Assembly (NCBI GenBank): GCA_937957915.1
Contig: CALGNZ010000027.1
Span: 62,001 to 126,000, forward strand
Reading direction: 5' to 3'
DNA: 64,000 nucleotides
Source of the DNA: an uncultured Granulosicoccaceae bacterium
GTDB lineage: Bacteria > Pseudomonadota > Gammaproteobacteria > Granulosicoccales > Granulosicoccaceae
Part shown: piece by piece, positions 1 through 9,711 of the stretch
Position numbering within the stretch: the first letter of the stretch is position 1
Layout: each line of letters begins with the position of its first letter
The notes under the pieces: model-generated
Told to the model about the DNA's origin: nothing
The model's input: the letters and a program-made list of their open reading frames with translations, nothing else
The model's database searches: none
Program-made: the position numbers and the translations under genes

Positions 1-552
1 CGGGTCACCTAAATCAATGCCGAATCCCTGCAAGAATCCCTGATCGCGAAGAACACCAACCGATGGCTGACTAACCGCTAAATCAAGCATGCCGATTTTG
101 GCATCGGCTGCGGCATCGCCAAGAGTCGCTGCTGCCCACTTACCAATCAGTTCACCCGCCAGAAAGTTATCTGTGGCAAACGTTGCATCGGCCGAGTCAA
201 TTGGCTCGAGCGGCGTATCCAGAGCAATAACCAGCAAACCGGCATCACGCGCCTGTTTGACTGAAGAGACGATAGCCTTGGTATCTGACGCGGTTATCAG
301 GATTCCCTTGGCACCATCGGCGATGCAGGTTTCAATCGCCGCAACCTGACTTTCGTGGTCACCGTCGACTTTACCAGCGTAACTTTTGAGCGAAATACCG
401 AGCTCTTCAGCCTTTGCTGTTGCACCTTCTTTCATTTTCACAAAGAAGGGATTGGTATCAGTTTTTGTAATAAGGCAGGCGGAGGTCTCCGCCAATACCG
501 GCGCACTGAACGCCATTGGCACCAGTGCAGAAAGGGCGAGTAATTTTTTCAT
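1..552 (-). CDS. Sugar ABC transporter periplasmic binding protein, CUT2/FrcB-like (partial)
   Basis: The first 184 codons of a gene that runs off the left edge. The start ATG at 552 is preceded by an AAGGATG ribosome site. Residues 1-20 form a Sec signal peptide ([20 protein letters not shown]) with a likely cut after an Ala-Glu junction. The mature part reads like a type I periplasmic sugar-binding protein of the ribose/fructose class: it has an early TNPFF segment, the [11 protein letters not shown] stretch, and a DTP hinge segment after ALVIALD-like residues. It would capture a monosaccharide in the periplasm for an ABC importer whose permease and ATPase genes should lie to the left, outside the window. 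Fructose (FrcB) is the closest match I recall, but the substrate is inferred only. Confidence 0.85.
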   Translation of the reverse strand, partial: MKKLLALSALVPMAFSAPVLAETSACLITKTDTNPFFVKMKEGATAKAEELGISLKSYAGKVDGDHESQVAAIETCIADGAKGILITASDTKAIVSSVKQARDAGLLVIALDTPLEPIDSADATFATDNFLAGELIGKWAAATLGDAAADAKIGMLDLAVSQPSVGVLRDQGFLQGFGIDLGDP

Positions 553-1001
553 TGAAAGACATCCTTAAGTGATTGCGTAAATTCAAACCTATCCGATAGT
601 TCGGGTAGAAGGTTATAAAAACACAGGATTCTGAGCCGAGTCAATAACTCGGCGTGCCTGTTTAAAATGCAGGCTGGCTGAAGCAGCGGGCTGTTACCAA
701 CATGCTTAAATCCAGTCTGTTACTTCCTATCGGGAATACACTCGTTCAGACTCTGTCAACAACCCGTGGGCCGGATGTGAAATATCTCATAAATAACCGG
801 TAGGATACCGCACAGATACAGTGGCCCAGACGAGAAAGGAGCCAGTCAGAGAACGGATGTTCTACCGCGAACGTGTTCGCGCAGCCAGCCATGACAATCC
901 ATTTTGTTAGACAGGAATGACTCATCCAGCATCCTTCATCCATCGAAATATGAGGCTGGAAATCTCACAGCCTTGCTTCGATGCTCACCCACAGACAGGT
1001 C
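553..1001. other. Intergenic region with two adjacent palindromes
   Basis: About 450 bases with no convincing gene; the short open frames here lack ribosome sites and family resemblance. It is the upstream region of the binding-protein gene at the left edge. It holds AGAAC-GGAT-GTTCT at 850-863 and CGCGAAC-GT-GTTCGCG at 866-881, discussed under findings. Confidence 0.6.
850..881. promoter_or_regulatory. Paired GAAC...GTTC palindromes
   Basis: Two inverted repeats sit side by side: 850-854/859-863 (5-base arms, 4-base gap) and 866-872/875-881 (7-base arms, 2-base gap). Their centres are about 17 bases apart. Both share GAAC/GTTC cores, as expected for a dimeric repressor site. They lie about 300 bases upstream of the left-edge sugar-binding protein gene, so control of that transporter is the natural guess. 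The distance is long, so a hairpin at the end of the upstream dehydrogenase transcript is the alternative. Confidence 0.35.
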
Positions 1002-2438
1002 CTAAATGGAAAAACCACCCAGCTTGGTCTCAAGATACTCCATCATGCCTTCCCTTGCACCTTCTCGCCCAAGCCCGCTCTCTTTCATTCCGCCGAAAGG
1101 TGCAGCCGCGCTGGTAGGATTAATATCATTGATACCGATAATGCCGAAGTTTAACGCCTCGAAACTTCTCATCGCCCGAGACAGATTCTGTGTGTACACA
1201 TAGGCTGCCAGACCATAGGTTGTGTCGTTGGCCATGCCAATCACATCGTCGTCATCATCGAAGGCAATAATCGGCGCAACCGGTCCAAAAGTCTCCTGAC
1301 GGTAGATCAGCATATCTTCGGTAACTCCGGTTAATACTGTCGGCGTATAAAAATAACCGCTGGACAATTCAGGTGACGCTGGCCGCTGCCCGCCACACAC
1401 CAGTTGGGCCCCTTTGTCCGTGGCATCGTTCACCTGGGCTTCCACCTTGGCAAGCGCGGCTTCACTAACCAACGGACCGATGGCGACACCTTCCTCCAGT
1501 CCACTGCCTACGCGCAATTTGGCAATGCGTGCGCTTAGTGTTTCGGTAAACGCCTCAAGCGATTTTCGGTGAACAAAAATACGATTCGGGCAAATACAGG
1601 CCTGTCCGGTATTTAAAAATTTCACCAACGCAGCACCCTTTGCCGCATGCACCGGATCTGCATCATCAAATACGATAAAAGGTGCATGTCCACCGAGCTC
1701 CATAGATACTCGTTTCATTTGCGGTGCCGCCGTCTGCGCTAACAACTTACCAACCGGCGTAGAGCCGGTGAAGGTTAGCTTACGAACCCTGGGGTTAGTA
1801 CAAAACGCCTCACCGACAGGCTTTGGGTCCGCCGCGGTCACAAGGTTAATAACCCCGTCCGGAATACCTGCCTCTTGCAGTATTTTGAATATCTCAATTG
1901 CACACAGGGGAGTTGCCTCAGCCGGTTTTAACACGACGGTACACCCTGCTGCCAGTGCCGGCGCGAGCTTGCGTGTAATCATCGAAACCGGGTAGTTCCA
2001 CGGCGTGATGGCAGCGACGACTCCAACAGCCTGGTGCTGCACAATGAAACGTTGGTCCGCTCTGGCCGACGGTATTGTTTCACCGTAATTGCGCTTTGCC
2101 TCCTCGGCAAACCACAACAGGAAATCAGCACCGTACTGAACCTCGTTGGCCGCAGCGCGCAGCGGCTTCCCCTGCTCCAGACTCATGAGCTGTGCAAGAT
2201 CCGCTTTGCGTTCCAGCATAAGTTGCCAGGCACGATATAGAATTGCCGAGCGGTGATGTGCAGTCGTCGAAGACCAGGCTGGAAACGCCTGATGAGCCGC
2301 ATCAATGGCAGCACTGACATCGTCGGCGTTTGCATCAACAACAGTTGCTATCTCTTCACCGGTTGCCGGGTTATAAACAGAAAATTCCGCGGCGCGCTGC
2401 AACCATTCACCACCAACGAACAAGCCAGTCTGAGACAT
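1002..2438 (-). CDS. gabD: NAD(P)-dependent aldehyde dehydrogenase, succinate-semialdehyde dehydrogenase type
   Basis: A full-length aldehyde dehydrogenase of 478 residues. It carries the PWNYP cofactor/oxyanion segment with Asn148, the cofactor Lys171 in VLKPAEATP, the general base Glu247 in MELGGHAP and the catalytic Cys281 in GQACICPNR. The overall pattern is that of GabD, which oxidises succinate semialdehyde to succinate at the end of GABA and polyamine breakdown. No GABA aminotransferase lies beside it, so glutarate semialdehyde or another short aldehyde is possible. It stands alone on the minus strand, about 415 bases from the flavoprotein gene. A strong palindrome lies 19-41 bases upstream of its start. 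Confidence 0.85.
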   Translation of the reverse strand: MSQTGLFVGGEWLQRAAEFSVYNPATGEEIATVVDANADDVSAAIDAAHQAFPAWSSTTAHHRSAILYRAWQLMLERKADLAQLMSLEQGKPLRAAANEVQYGADFLLWFAEEAKRNYGETIPSARADQRFIVQHQAVGVVAAITPWNYPVSMITRKLAPALAAGCTVVLKPAEATPLCAIEIFKILQEAGIPDGVINLVTAADPKPVGEAFCTNPRVRKLTFTGSTPVGKLLAQTAAPQMKRVSMELGGHAPFIVFDDADPVHAAKGAALVKFLNTGQACICPNRIFVHRKSLEAFTETLSARIAKLRVGSGLEEGVAIGPLVSEAALAKVEAQVNDATDKGAQLVCGGQRPASPELSSGYFYTPTVLTGVTEDMLIYRQETFGPVAPIIAFDDDDDVIGMANDTTYGLAAYVYTQNLSRAMRSFEALNFGIIGINDINPTSAAAPFGGMKESGLGREGAREGMMEYLETKLGGFSI

Positions 2439-2854
2439 AAGGACCCTGTGAGACGAGTAAAATTAGTCGACAATTTTACAGGAGTCTGTCGAGTACAGAA
2501 GACTGTTTTTCAGAGGCCCTGCGTGACCGACCCAGAGGCTGGCGCTGCAAAACACTGACGGACGATTGCCGATACCGATGTGTCAGTAAGAAACCAGAGA
2601 CGGCGCAAAGAACGTTGCCAGACAAGGGTGCCTGTTTGCACTGCCCGCTTCAGCAGTCGATCTCACCATGCCGCGCCCCCTTGGGATTGATGCGGTTCGC
2701 GCTGCTCACCGGCACCCAACGTCCGATCGCAAAAAGACTTTTTTGCTTTGTTTTGGGCCTTCTTAAATCCAGGCTTTTCAAAAAGGAAAGCCCCGGCAGG
2801 GCACACAAAAATTATCAGCCATGCAACAGCACACCTCTTGCCAGGGCGAATTTA
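2439..2854. other. Intergenic region without a gene
   Basis: About 415 bases between the aldehyde dehydrogenase start and the flavoprotein stop. Apart from the operator candidate at 2457-2479 and a weak GGCTTT/AAAGCC inverted repeat near 2773-2793, nothing gene-like is visible on either strand. Confidence 0.6.
2457..2479. promoter_or_regulatory. Palindromic operator candidate upstream of gabD
   Basis: GTAAAATT at 2457-2464 and AATTTTAC at 2472-2479 are perfect 8-base inverted arms around AGTCGAC. The site ends 19 bases before the aldehyde dehydrogenase start codon, where a bound repressor would block transcription or translation. The centre loosely resembles FCD-type GntR sites, but no regulator gene is adjacent, so the protein is unknown. 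Confidence 0.5.
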
Positions 2855-5275
2855 CTAGTTACGCAACTTTTGCCCCTCGGGGTCGAACGGAGGCGCATCG
2901 AGAAGCCGTGCATGATGCGGTATGCCGAGCACCGCCACATCGTACTCCGTACCACTGACCACATGCTCTGAACGAATAAAACACAACGCCAGCGACTGCT
3001 GCACCGAGTGCCCGTATGCGCCGGAACTCACTCGCCCGACCGGTGTGCCATCCTTCAAAAAGATTGGCTCACCACCGTGGGCGTCTGCGTTAGTTGCATC
3101 AATAGACAGCATTACCAGCTTCTCGCGGGGTGGTTTTTCACTCAATGCCTGCCACACCTCCCGACCAAGAAATTCAGGCTTTGTCATTTTTATCAAACGC
3201 TCTAGACCAACCTCGTGCGGCCAGTACTCCGGCGAGTACTCACGTCCCCACGATCCATAGCCTTTTTCAATGCGCAGACTTAGCAGTGAACGACCACCGA
3301 CCAGCCTTAACCCATAGCCCTTACCCTCGTCCATTAATGCGTCGAATAATGCAATCTGCTGATCGGTTGGAACGTAGATCTCCCACCCCAGGTCACCAGT
3401 AAAAGACACTCGCATCGATAATGCTTCGATGCCAGCTATGGTTAACTTTTTTGAACGCATAAACTTGAACGCATCGTTACTCAAATCTGTGTTGGTCATG
3501 CGTTGCAGCATTTCCCTCGACTTTGGACCGGCAATACTGAAACCGCACCAGTCTTCCGTTCTTGATTCGAGCGTTACTCCGGCTGGTGCCGGCACCATTT
3601 CCCAGAACCGCTGGTGATAACCCTCAGCCATACCTGAACCAAACATCCAGAAGTGGTCTTCATCGAGTTTGGTGATGGTAAAGTCGCCGGCAATACCGCC
3701 TCTTACGCCCAGCATAGGTGTCAGGCACGAACGACCTATCTCGGTTGGTACATTGTTGGCGACAATACGATCAAGCCATTCACCACAGCCCGGCCCTTTG
3801 ATCTCGTATTTGGCGTAGTTAGAAACGTCGAGCATTCCAACTGAAGATCGCAATGCCTCACACTCGGCTTTTACTGATTCATGCCAATCCTGCCGTTCAA
3901 AGCCATAGTCCTCTTTTGCTTCAACTCCTTCACCGGCAAACCACAGCGGATGTTCCCATCCATAGTTGAGACCGAATACAGCCCCGTTTTCTTTTTGTCT
4001 CTCATACACCGGACGCGTCTTGAGTGGCCGCCCGGCTTCGCGCTCTTCATAAGGGAAGTGAATTTTGAACCGGTTAGCGTAACAATCGAGCGCACGAGCC
4101 TTTGTATAAGGCTTGCTCGGCCAGTCACCGAAGCGGGCCAGATCCCATGGAAACAGATCCAGTTCTGGCTCACCTTCAACTATCCACTGTGCAGCCAACA
4201 AACCCAGCCCGCCGGATTGGCTAAAACCGGGAATGATGCCATTGCAACAGAAATAGTTTTTCAGCGTTGGCACCGGCCCGAATAAGGCAGCGCTGTCAGG
4301 TGACCAGATCATCGGACCGTTGATAACCCGCTTCACTCCGGCCGAACCCAACGCGGGAATACGCTCGCAGGCACTTTCAAGGTTGTCGGAAATTCGATCC
4401 AGATCATCCGGCAACAATTCATGACCGAAATCCAGCGGGGTGCCATCTTCGGCCCAGAATCGACCATCTTTCTCATAGGCGCCGACCAACAGCCCATTGC
4501 CTTCCTGGCGCAGATAGAACTCGGCGTCACGATCTGCAATTGACGGCAGGCGCCTGCCAGCCGCAACTATTTCCGGAATATCTTCAGTTACAAAGTACTG
4601 ATGCTCCATCGGGATCAGCGGCAGCTCAAGACCGGCCAGACGCCCGACCTCGCGTCCCCACAATCCCGCCGCGTTTATCAGCACTTCTGTGTGAATGGTT
4701 CCTGCGGGTGTCACCACATCCCAGGTGCCGTCAGCGCGTTGATTGGTTTCGACCACCGGCGTAAACCGATGAATCTCGGCACCGTTATTTCGCGCTCCCT
4801 TGGCGTAGGCATGGGTGACACCCGACGGATCAACGTTACCGCCGTCAGGCTCGAACATCGCACAGCGGATACCATCTGTGTTCAGCAGAGGGTGCAGATC
4901 CCTCGCCTCCTGCAACGACATTTCATGAAACTCCACATCGAAGTAGCGTGCCTTTGCAGCCTGCATCCGCAACTGATGCTCACGGTCTTTGGTTTGTGCC
5001 AGATAAATAGAACCAGGCTGGAAAATACCGCAGCCCTGCCCGGTCTCGGCCTCCAGCTCCTTGTAAATTTTGATCGTGTAGTACTGCAGCTTGGAAATAT
5101 TGTTGTTGTCATGCAGCCCGTGTATGCCCGCTGCCGCATGCCAGGTGGAACCTGACGTCAGCTCATCGCGCTCCAGGAGCATGACATCTTTCCAACCCAG
5201 CTTGGTCAGGTGGTAGAGAATGCTGCAACCAACCAGACCACCGCCGATCACCACAGCACGCGTTTCGGTGTTCAT
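2855..5275 (-). CDS. Dimethylglycine/sarcosine dehydrogenase-like flavoprotein
   Basis: An 806-residue two-part enzyme. Residues 1-420 are a DAO-type FAD oxidoreductase with the dinucleotide motif GGGLVG (11-16) and the segment GSTWHAAAG, whose His46 matches the histidine that carries covalent FAD in dimethylglycine and sarcosine dehydrogenases. Residues from about 430 are a GcvT-like aminomethyltransferase/tetrahydrofolate domain with its C-terminal barrel (near FLGREVW onward). Such enzymes remove a methyl group from N-methyl amino acids and pass one carbon to folate, as in breakdown of betaine-derived compounds. The start ATG has GAGG nine bases upstream. It is a single gene here: no glycine-cleavage or betaine transport genes adjoin it, so the exact substrate is inferred. 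Confidence 0.85.
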   Translation of the reverse strand: MNTETRAVVIGGGLVGCSILYHLTKLGWKDVMLLERDELTSGSTWHAAAGIHGLHDNNNISKLQYYTIKIYKELEAETGQGCGIFQPGSIYLAQTKDREHQLRMQAAKARYFDVEFHEMSLQEARDLHPLLNTDGIRCAMFEPDGGNVDPSGVTHAYAKGARNNGAEIHRFTPVVETNQRADGTWDVVTPAGTIHTEVLINAAGLWGREVGRLAGLELPLIPMEHQYFVTEDIPEIVAAGRRLPSIADRDAEFYLRQEGNGLLVGAYEKDGRFWAEDGTPLDFGHELLPDDLDRISDNLESACERIPALGSAGVKRVINGPMIWSPDSAALFGPVPTLKNYFCCNGIIPGFSQSGGLGLLAAQWIVEGEPELDLFPWDLARFGDWPSKPYTKARALDCYANRFKIHFPYEEREAGRPLKTRPVYERQKENGAVFGLNYGWEHPLWFAGEGVEAKEDYGFERQDWHESVKAECEALRSSVGMLDVSNYAKYEIKGPGCGEWLDRIVANNVPTEIGRSCLTPMLGVRGGIAGDFTITKLDEDHFWMFGSGMAEGYHQRFWEMVPAPAGVTLESRTEDWCGFSIAGPKSREMLQRMTNTDLSNDAFKFMRSKKLTIAGIEALSMRVSFTGDLGWEIYVPTDQQIALFDALMDEGKGYGLRLVGGRSLLSLRIEKGYGSWGREYSPEYWPHEVGLERLIKMTKPEFLGREVWQALSEKPPREKLVMLSIDATNADAHGGEPIFLKDGTPVGRVSSGAYGHSVQQSLALCFIRSEHVVSGTEYDVAVLGIPHHARLLDAPPFDPEGQKLRN

Positions 5276-5518
5276 ATCCTAAAGCCTCGAATTTGGATCA
5301 TTGACAGTTCTGATTGTGCAGCACTGAACGCCAGCGATTGGCAACAGGGGCGACCTGCCTTGCCGTGTTAGCGCATGACAGCAGCCTCAGATGCTTAACA
5401 TTCAAATCAGAAAAGTGGCACAAACCGCTGCCGAGCGCTGTCTGCGCCCGGGAAAGAAGGGAGTATAGTAACGAGAATCAGTAAAGCAGGTTGGCCGAAA
5501 ATCTACAGCCGGCACAGA

Positions 5519-7159
5519 TCAGTTTTGTCGATATTGCTGACAGTAGCGCATCAGTCCGGTAGTGGAGCTATCATGCTCGCCAATATTTCCGCTCTCCAGC
5601 TCGCTCAATACCGCCGCTGCCAACTGTTTACCCAGTTCGACCCCCCACTGGTCGAACGAGTTTATGCCCCAGATTTTGCCCTGCACAAAGACCTTGTGCT
5701 CGTACAGAGCAATCAACGAACCCAAAGCCGCTGGCGTAAGTTGTTCAACCATTATTGTGTTAGTCGGCCGATTACCGGTAAATACTTTGTGTGGCGCTAG
5801 CTTGCCTATTTCATCATCTGTCATGCCGCTGTCGCGCAGTTCCATTTCAACCTGAGATCGGCTTTTGCCTGTCATTAGCGCTTCAGTTTGTGCGATACAA
5901 TTGGCCAGCAACATTGAATGATGAGAGCCGGACTCATTGCAGCTTCTGGCGGCAGTTATAAAGTCAACGGGGATCAGATCACTGCCTTGATGAATCAACT
6001 GGAAAAACGCATGCTGACCATTGGTTCCAGGTTCGCCCCACAGTACCGCACCCGTTGCAGTATCTACTGGCTGGCCGTCGATGCGAACCTGCTTGCCGTT
6101 GCTTTCCATATCGAGCTGTTGCAGATAAGCAGGAAACCGATGCAGATACTGATCGTAGGGGGCAACTACCTGAGAGCGGGCTCCGAAAAAATTGCCGTAC
6201 CAAACGCCAAGCAATGCCAATATCACTGGCAGGTTGCGATGAGTTTCCGCTGTGGCAAAGTGCTGGTCCATGGCATGGGCGCCAGCCAGCATTTGATCAA
6301 AGTTGTCGTTGCCTATGGATAAGCGAATTGCCAGCCCGATGCTCGACCACAATGAGTATCTGCCGCCCACCCAATCCCAAAATCGAAACATGTTGGCAAC
6401 GTCGATTCCAAAATCGGCCACAGCAGATTCGTTGGTCGACACTGCGACAAAATGTTTCGCTATATCTGATTCGTTGCCACTTTCCAAAAACCAGTTACGC
6501 GCTGTATGTGCGTTCGCCAGTGTTTCCTGCGTGGTAAACGTTTTCGATGCAACGATAAACAATGTCGTGTCTGCATCGAGACCGGATAGCGCCTCGGTGA
6601 TATGCGTACCATCTACGTTGCTCACAAACCGAAATTCGAGTGAACGCTGTTGCCAGGGCTTCAATGCCTCACAAACCATTAACGGACCCAGGTCAGATCC
6701 GCCGATACCGATGTTCACAACAGTTTTAATCGGCTTGCCGGTATAGCCGAGCCACTCGCCACTTCGTACCTTGTCAACAAACTCGGCGGCCTGCCTCGCT
6801 ACCTTGTGGACGTCTGCGACGACATCAACTCCGTCTACAACGAGAGATTGATCAGCAGGCATACGTAACGCGCTATGCAGCACTGAACGATCTTCCGTTG
6901 CATTTATTCGATCGCCGCGAAACATCGCAGCGGCGTGATCGGCAATACCAACCTCGTCAGCTAATGCCAGTAATAGCTGCAGAGTTTTTTTATTGACCCT
7001 GTTTTTCGAATAGTCAAGCAGTATGCCGCAGGCTTGTACCGAGAATTCGTTAAACCGATCGGGATTATCAGCGAACAGATTCACCATCTGTTCACCTTTA
7101 ATTTCGGCGTAGTGGCTCTGCAGCGCCTGCCACTCGGATAACTCAGTCAAAGTCTTCAT
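5519..7159 (-). CDS. pgi: Glucose-6-phosphate isomerase
   Basis: 546 residues, the usual length for bacterial Pgi. It interconverts glucose 6-phosphate and fructose 6-phosphate in the cytoplasm. The SIS fold is marked by GIGGSDLGP (151-159) and [11 protein letters not shown] (203-213). Catalytic residues are Glu352 in MESNGKQ, His383 in GQHAFFQ and Lys511 in the C-terminal signature [10 protein letters not shown]. It lies 64 bases downstream of glycogen phosphorylase on the same strand, so it is probably co-transcribed with glgX and glgP and directs glycogen-derived hexose phosphate into glycolysis. The phosphoglucomutase needed between GlgP and Pgi is not in the window. Confidence 0.97.
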   Translation of the reverse strand: MKTLTELSEWQALQSHYAEIKGEQMVNLFADNPDRFNEFSVQACGILLDYSKNRVNKKTLQLLLALADEVGIADHAAAMFRGDRINATEDRSVLHSALRMPADQSLVVDGVDVVADVHKVARQAAEFVDKVRSGEWLGYTGKPIKTVVNIGIGGSDLGPLMVCEALKPWQQRSLEFRFVSNVDGTHITEALSGLDADTTLFIVASKTFTTQETLANAHTARNWFLESGNESDIAKHFVAVSTNESAVADFGIDVANMFRFWDWVGGRYSLWSSIGLAIRLSIGNDNFDQMLAGAHAMDQHFATAETHRNLPVILALLGVWYGNFFGARSQVVAPYDQYLHRFPAYLQQLDMESNGKQVRIDGQPVDTATGAVLWGEPGTNGQHAFFQLIHQGSDLIPVDFITAARSCNESGSHHSMLLANCIAQTEALMTGKSRSQVEMELRDSGMTDDEIGKLAPHKVFTGNRPTNTIMVEQLTPAALGSLIALYEHKVFVQGKIWGINSFDQWGVELGKQLAAAVLSELESGNIGEHDSSTTGLMRYCQQYRQN

Positions 7160-7223
7160 CGCATACCTGCGTCGGGCCGGATTTTTTGCGCAAAGTGATA
7201 CAACACCAAACTACGCCTTATTG

Positions 7224-9683
7224 TCAAGATTGGTTTTTTAGCTTCCAGATATCGCGTTCGTATTCCGCAATGGTTCTGTCAGAGGAGAACTTCCCACTTT
7301 TGGCGGTATTCAAAATACTCATGGTAGTCCATCGTTCCGTATCATTATAGGCCTCTGCCGCGACCTGCTGAGCATCAACATAGCTTCTGAAATCAGCCGC
7401 AACCATCCACGGATCGTGCGGATCACGAATACTGCTTGCGATGCCATCGAAGATTCCAGGCTCGAATTGATTGAAATGGCCGCTCTCTATCAGCTTCATG
7501 ACTCGGGAAAAGCCCTCGTCACCAGCAATAATAGATGACGGATCATAGCTGGCTTTTTGTTGCTGCACTTCTTCTTCACTTAAGCCAAACAGAAAGAAAT
7601 TGTCGTCACCCACTTCCTGACGAATTTCTATATTAGCACCATCAAGCGTACCTATGGTGACAGCACCATTCATCATGAACTTCATATTACCGGTACCAGA
7701 CGCCTCTTTACCCGCCGTCGATACCTGCTCTGACAGATCGGTACCAGCACAGATAACTTCCATAGCCGACACCCGATAGTTCGGGATAAATGCCAGACGT
7801 AACATAGTACCGACTTGCGGATCAGTGTTCACCAGTTTCGCTACATTGTTAACCAATTTGATAATTTGCTTGGCCATCACATAACCCGGTGCAGCCTTGC
7901 CACCAATCAACACAGAACGAGGTGCCCAGTTGGCGGTGTCGCCCTGTTTGATTCGGTCGTACAGATAAATTACATGTAATACATTGAGCAGCTGGCGCTT
8001 GTACTCGTGTATACGTTTTACCTGCACATCAAACATACTTTCAACACCAAACTCGACGCCACAATCCCTTTTGACCATGTCAGCCAAACGCTTCTTGTTA
8101 GCAAGCTTTACCTGGCGCCATTCCGTACGAAAGGCCTGGTCATCGACATAGTTCTCGAGACGATTTAGCTCATCAAGGCTGGTAATCCAGTTCGTGCCAA
8201 TAGTCTTATCCAGGAGCGTACGCAGTTGCGGGTTGCATGCCGCCATCCAGCGTCGCGGAGTTACCCCATTGGTTTTGTTATTGAACTTGTCAGGCCACAG
8301 TTGGTTAAAATCATTGAACAACCCCTGCTTTAACAGATCAGTGTGCAACGCTGCAACGCCGTTCACCGAGAAGCTGCCAGCGATTGCCAGATAGGCCATT
8401 CGTACCTGCGGATCAGGCCCCTCTTCAATGATAGACATGCGCCGTTGCCGATCGGTATCTCCCGGCCACTTCATGGAGACTTCGTGCAGAAAGCGTGCAT
8501 TGATTTCAAAAATGATATCCACTACGCGTGGCAACAATCGACGCAACAAACTCACTGACCATCGTTCCAGCGCCTCGGGCAACAAGGTGTGGTTGGTATA
8601 CGCCATGGTTGCAGAAGTGATCTCCCAGGCACGGCTCCAGCTCAGTTCATATTCATCCAGCAGCAAACGCATCAACTCGGGCACAGCAACGCTCGGATGC
8701 GTATCGTTCAATTGAAAGCAGTTTTTTGCGGCAAAGTTGTCGAAATTGTTACCGTGTATGGCAACCCATTGGGCAAGTACATCCTGCAAACTGGCAGAAG
8801 CAAGGAAGTACTGCTGGCGCAACCGCAGCTCTTTACCGTTCTCGCTACTGTCGTTCGGGTACAGCACCATAGAGATGTGCTCAGCCTCGTTCTTGCCGGC
8901 AACCGATTCCGGATAACGGCCGGCGTTAAACTCGCCCAGTTCGAACTCATCCGAGGCTGACGCCTTCCACAGGCGAAGTGTGTTAACAGTGTTGTTTTCA
9001 AAGCCCGGCACCGGCGTATCGTGAGGCACTGCCAACACAGTTTCTGTATCAACCCAACGGACACGCGAAGCACCTTCAGCGTCAACAAAGAACTCACTAC
9101 GACCACTAAACTTTACGCGCTGAGTATCCTGCGGGCGTTTCACCTCCCACACGTAACCATTACGCAACCAGCGGTCAGGCTCTTCCACCTGCGCGCCGTC
9201 AGCGATGTCCTGTCGGAACATACCGTACTCGTAGCGTATGCCGTACCCAACCACGGGCAGATCGAGCGTCGCACAACTATCGAGAAAACAAGCAGCCAGT
9301 CTGCCAAGACCGCCATTGCCAAGGCCGGCATCGGCCTCCTGCTCTGCTACCGCTTCGAGCTCCACCCCATAGCCATACAACGCCTCTTTGACCGCATCTT
9401 CAAGATCCAGATTGAGCAGCGCATTGCCAAGCGCGCGCCCCATCAGAAACTCCAGGGACAGGTAATAGGCACGCTTGCAACCGGATTCAGCATGACGCTG
9501 TCGGGTCGCAGTCCAGCGCTCCATCATTCTGTCACGCACAGTCAAGGCCAATGCCTCGTAGCGTTCGAGATCTTCAACCGCCTCGACCTGGACCCCGAGC
9601 GTATGCCCGAGATGGCGTCGGAAATCATGGTCTATCGCAGCACCATTCATATCCAGTGGAGCCAACGCTTTCACCTTACCCAT
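7224..9683 (-). CDS. glgP: Glycogen phosphorylase
   Basis: 819 residues, full length for the family. It releases glucose 1-phosphate from alpha-1,4-glucan chain ends using phosphate and pyridoxal phosphate. The cofactor lysine is Lys668 in GTGNMKFMMNGA, followed by the conserved TLDGANIE. The N-terminal LGNGGLGRLA segment is also present. The start ATG has a GGAG site six bases upstream. It follows glgX by 28 bases and precedes pgi by 64, forming a glycogen-use operon. Confidence 0.97.
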   Translation of the reverse strand: MGKVKALAPLDMNGAAIDHDFRRHLGHTLGVQVEAVEDLERYEALALTVRDRMMERWTATRQRHAESGCKRAYYLSLEFLMGRALGNALLNLDLEDAVKEALYGYGVELEAVAEQEADAGLGNGGLGRLAACFLDSCATLDLPVVGYGIRYEYGMFRQDIADGAQVEEPDRWLRNGYVWEVKRPQDTQRVKFSGRSEFFVDAEGASRVRWVDTETVLAVPHDTPVPGFENNTVNTLRLWKASASDEFELGEFNAGRYPESVAGKNEAEHISMVLYPNDSSENGKELRLRQQYFLASASLQDVLAQWVAIHGNNFDNFAAKNCFQLNDTHPSVAVPELMRLLLDEYELSWSRAWEITSATMAYTNHTLLPEALERWSVSLLRRLLPRVVDIIFEINARFLHEVSMKWPGDTDRQRRMSIIEEGPDPQVRMAYLAIAGSFSVNGVAALHTDLLKQGLFNDFNQLWPDKFNNKTNGVTPRRWMAACNPQLRTLLDKTIGTNWITSLDELNRLENYVDDQAFRTEWRQVKLANKKRLADMVKRDCGVEFGVESMFDVQVKRIHEYKRQLLNVLHVIYLYDRIKQGDTANWAPRSVLIGGKAAPGYVMAKQIIKLVNNVAKLVNTDPQVGTMLRLAFIPNYRVSAMEVICAGTDLSEQVSTAGKEASGTGNMKFMMNGAVTIGTLDGANIEIRQEVGDDNFFLFGLSEEEVQQQKASYDPSSIIAGDEGFSRVMKLIESGHFNQFEPGIFDGIASSIRDPHDPWMVAADFRSYVDAQQVAAEAYNDTERWTTMSILNTAKSGKFSSDRTIAEYERDIWKLKNQS

Positions 9684-9711
9684 CTAAAACTCCGGTTTTT
9701 ACCTGATTTTT

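Noticed and set aside
746..943. Minus-strand open frame of 65 codons upstream of the sugar-binding protein gene
   Set aside because: It runs through the GAAC/GTTC palindromes, lacks a ribosome site and resembles no family.
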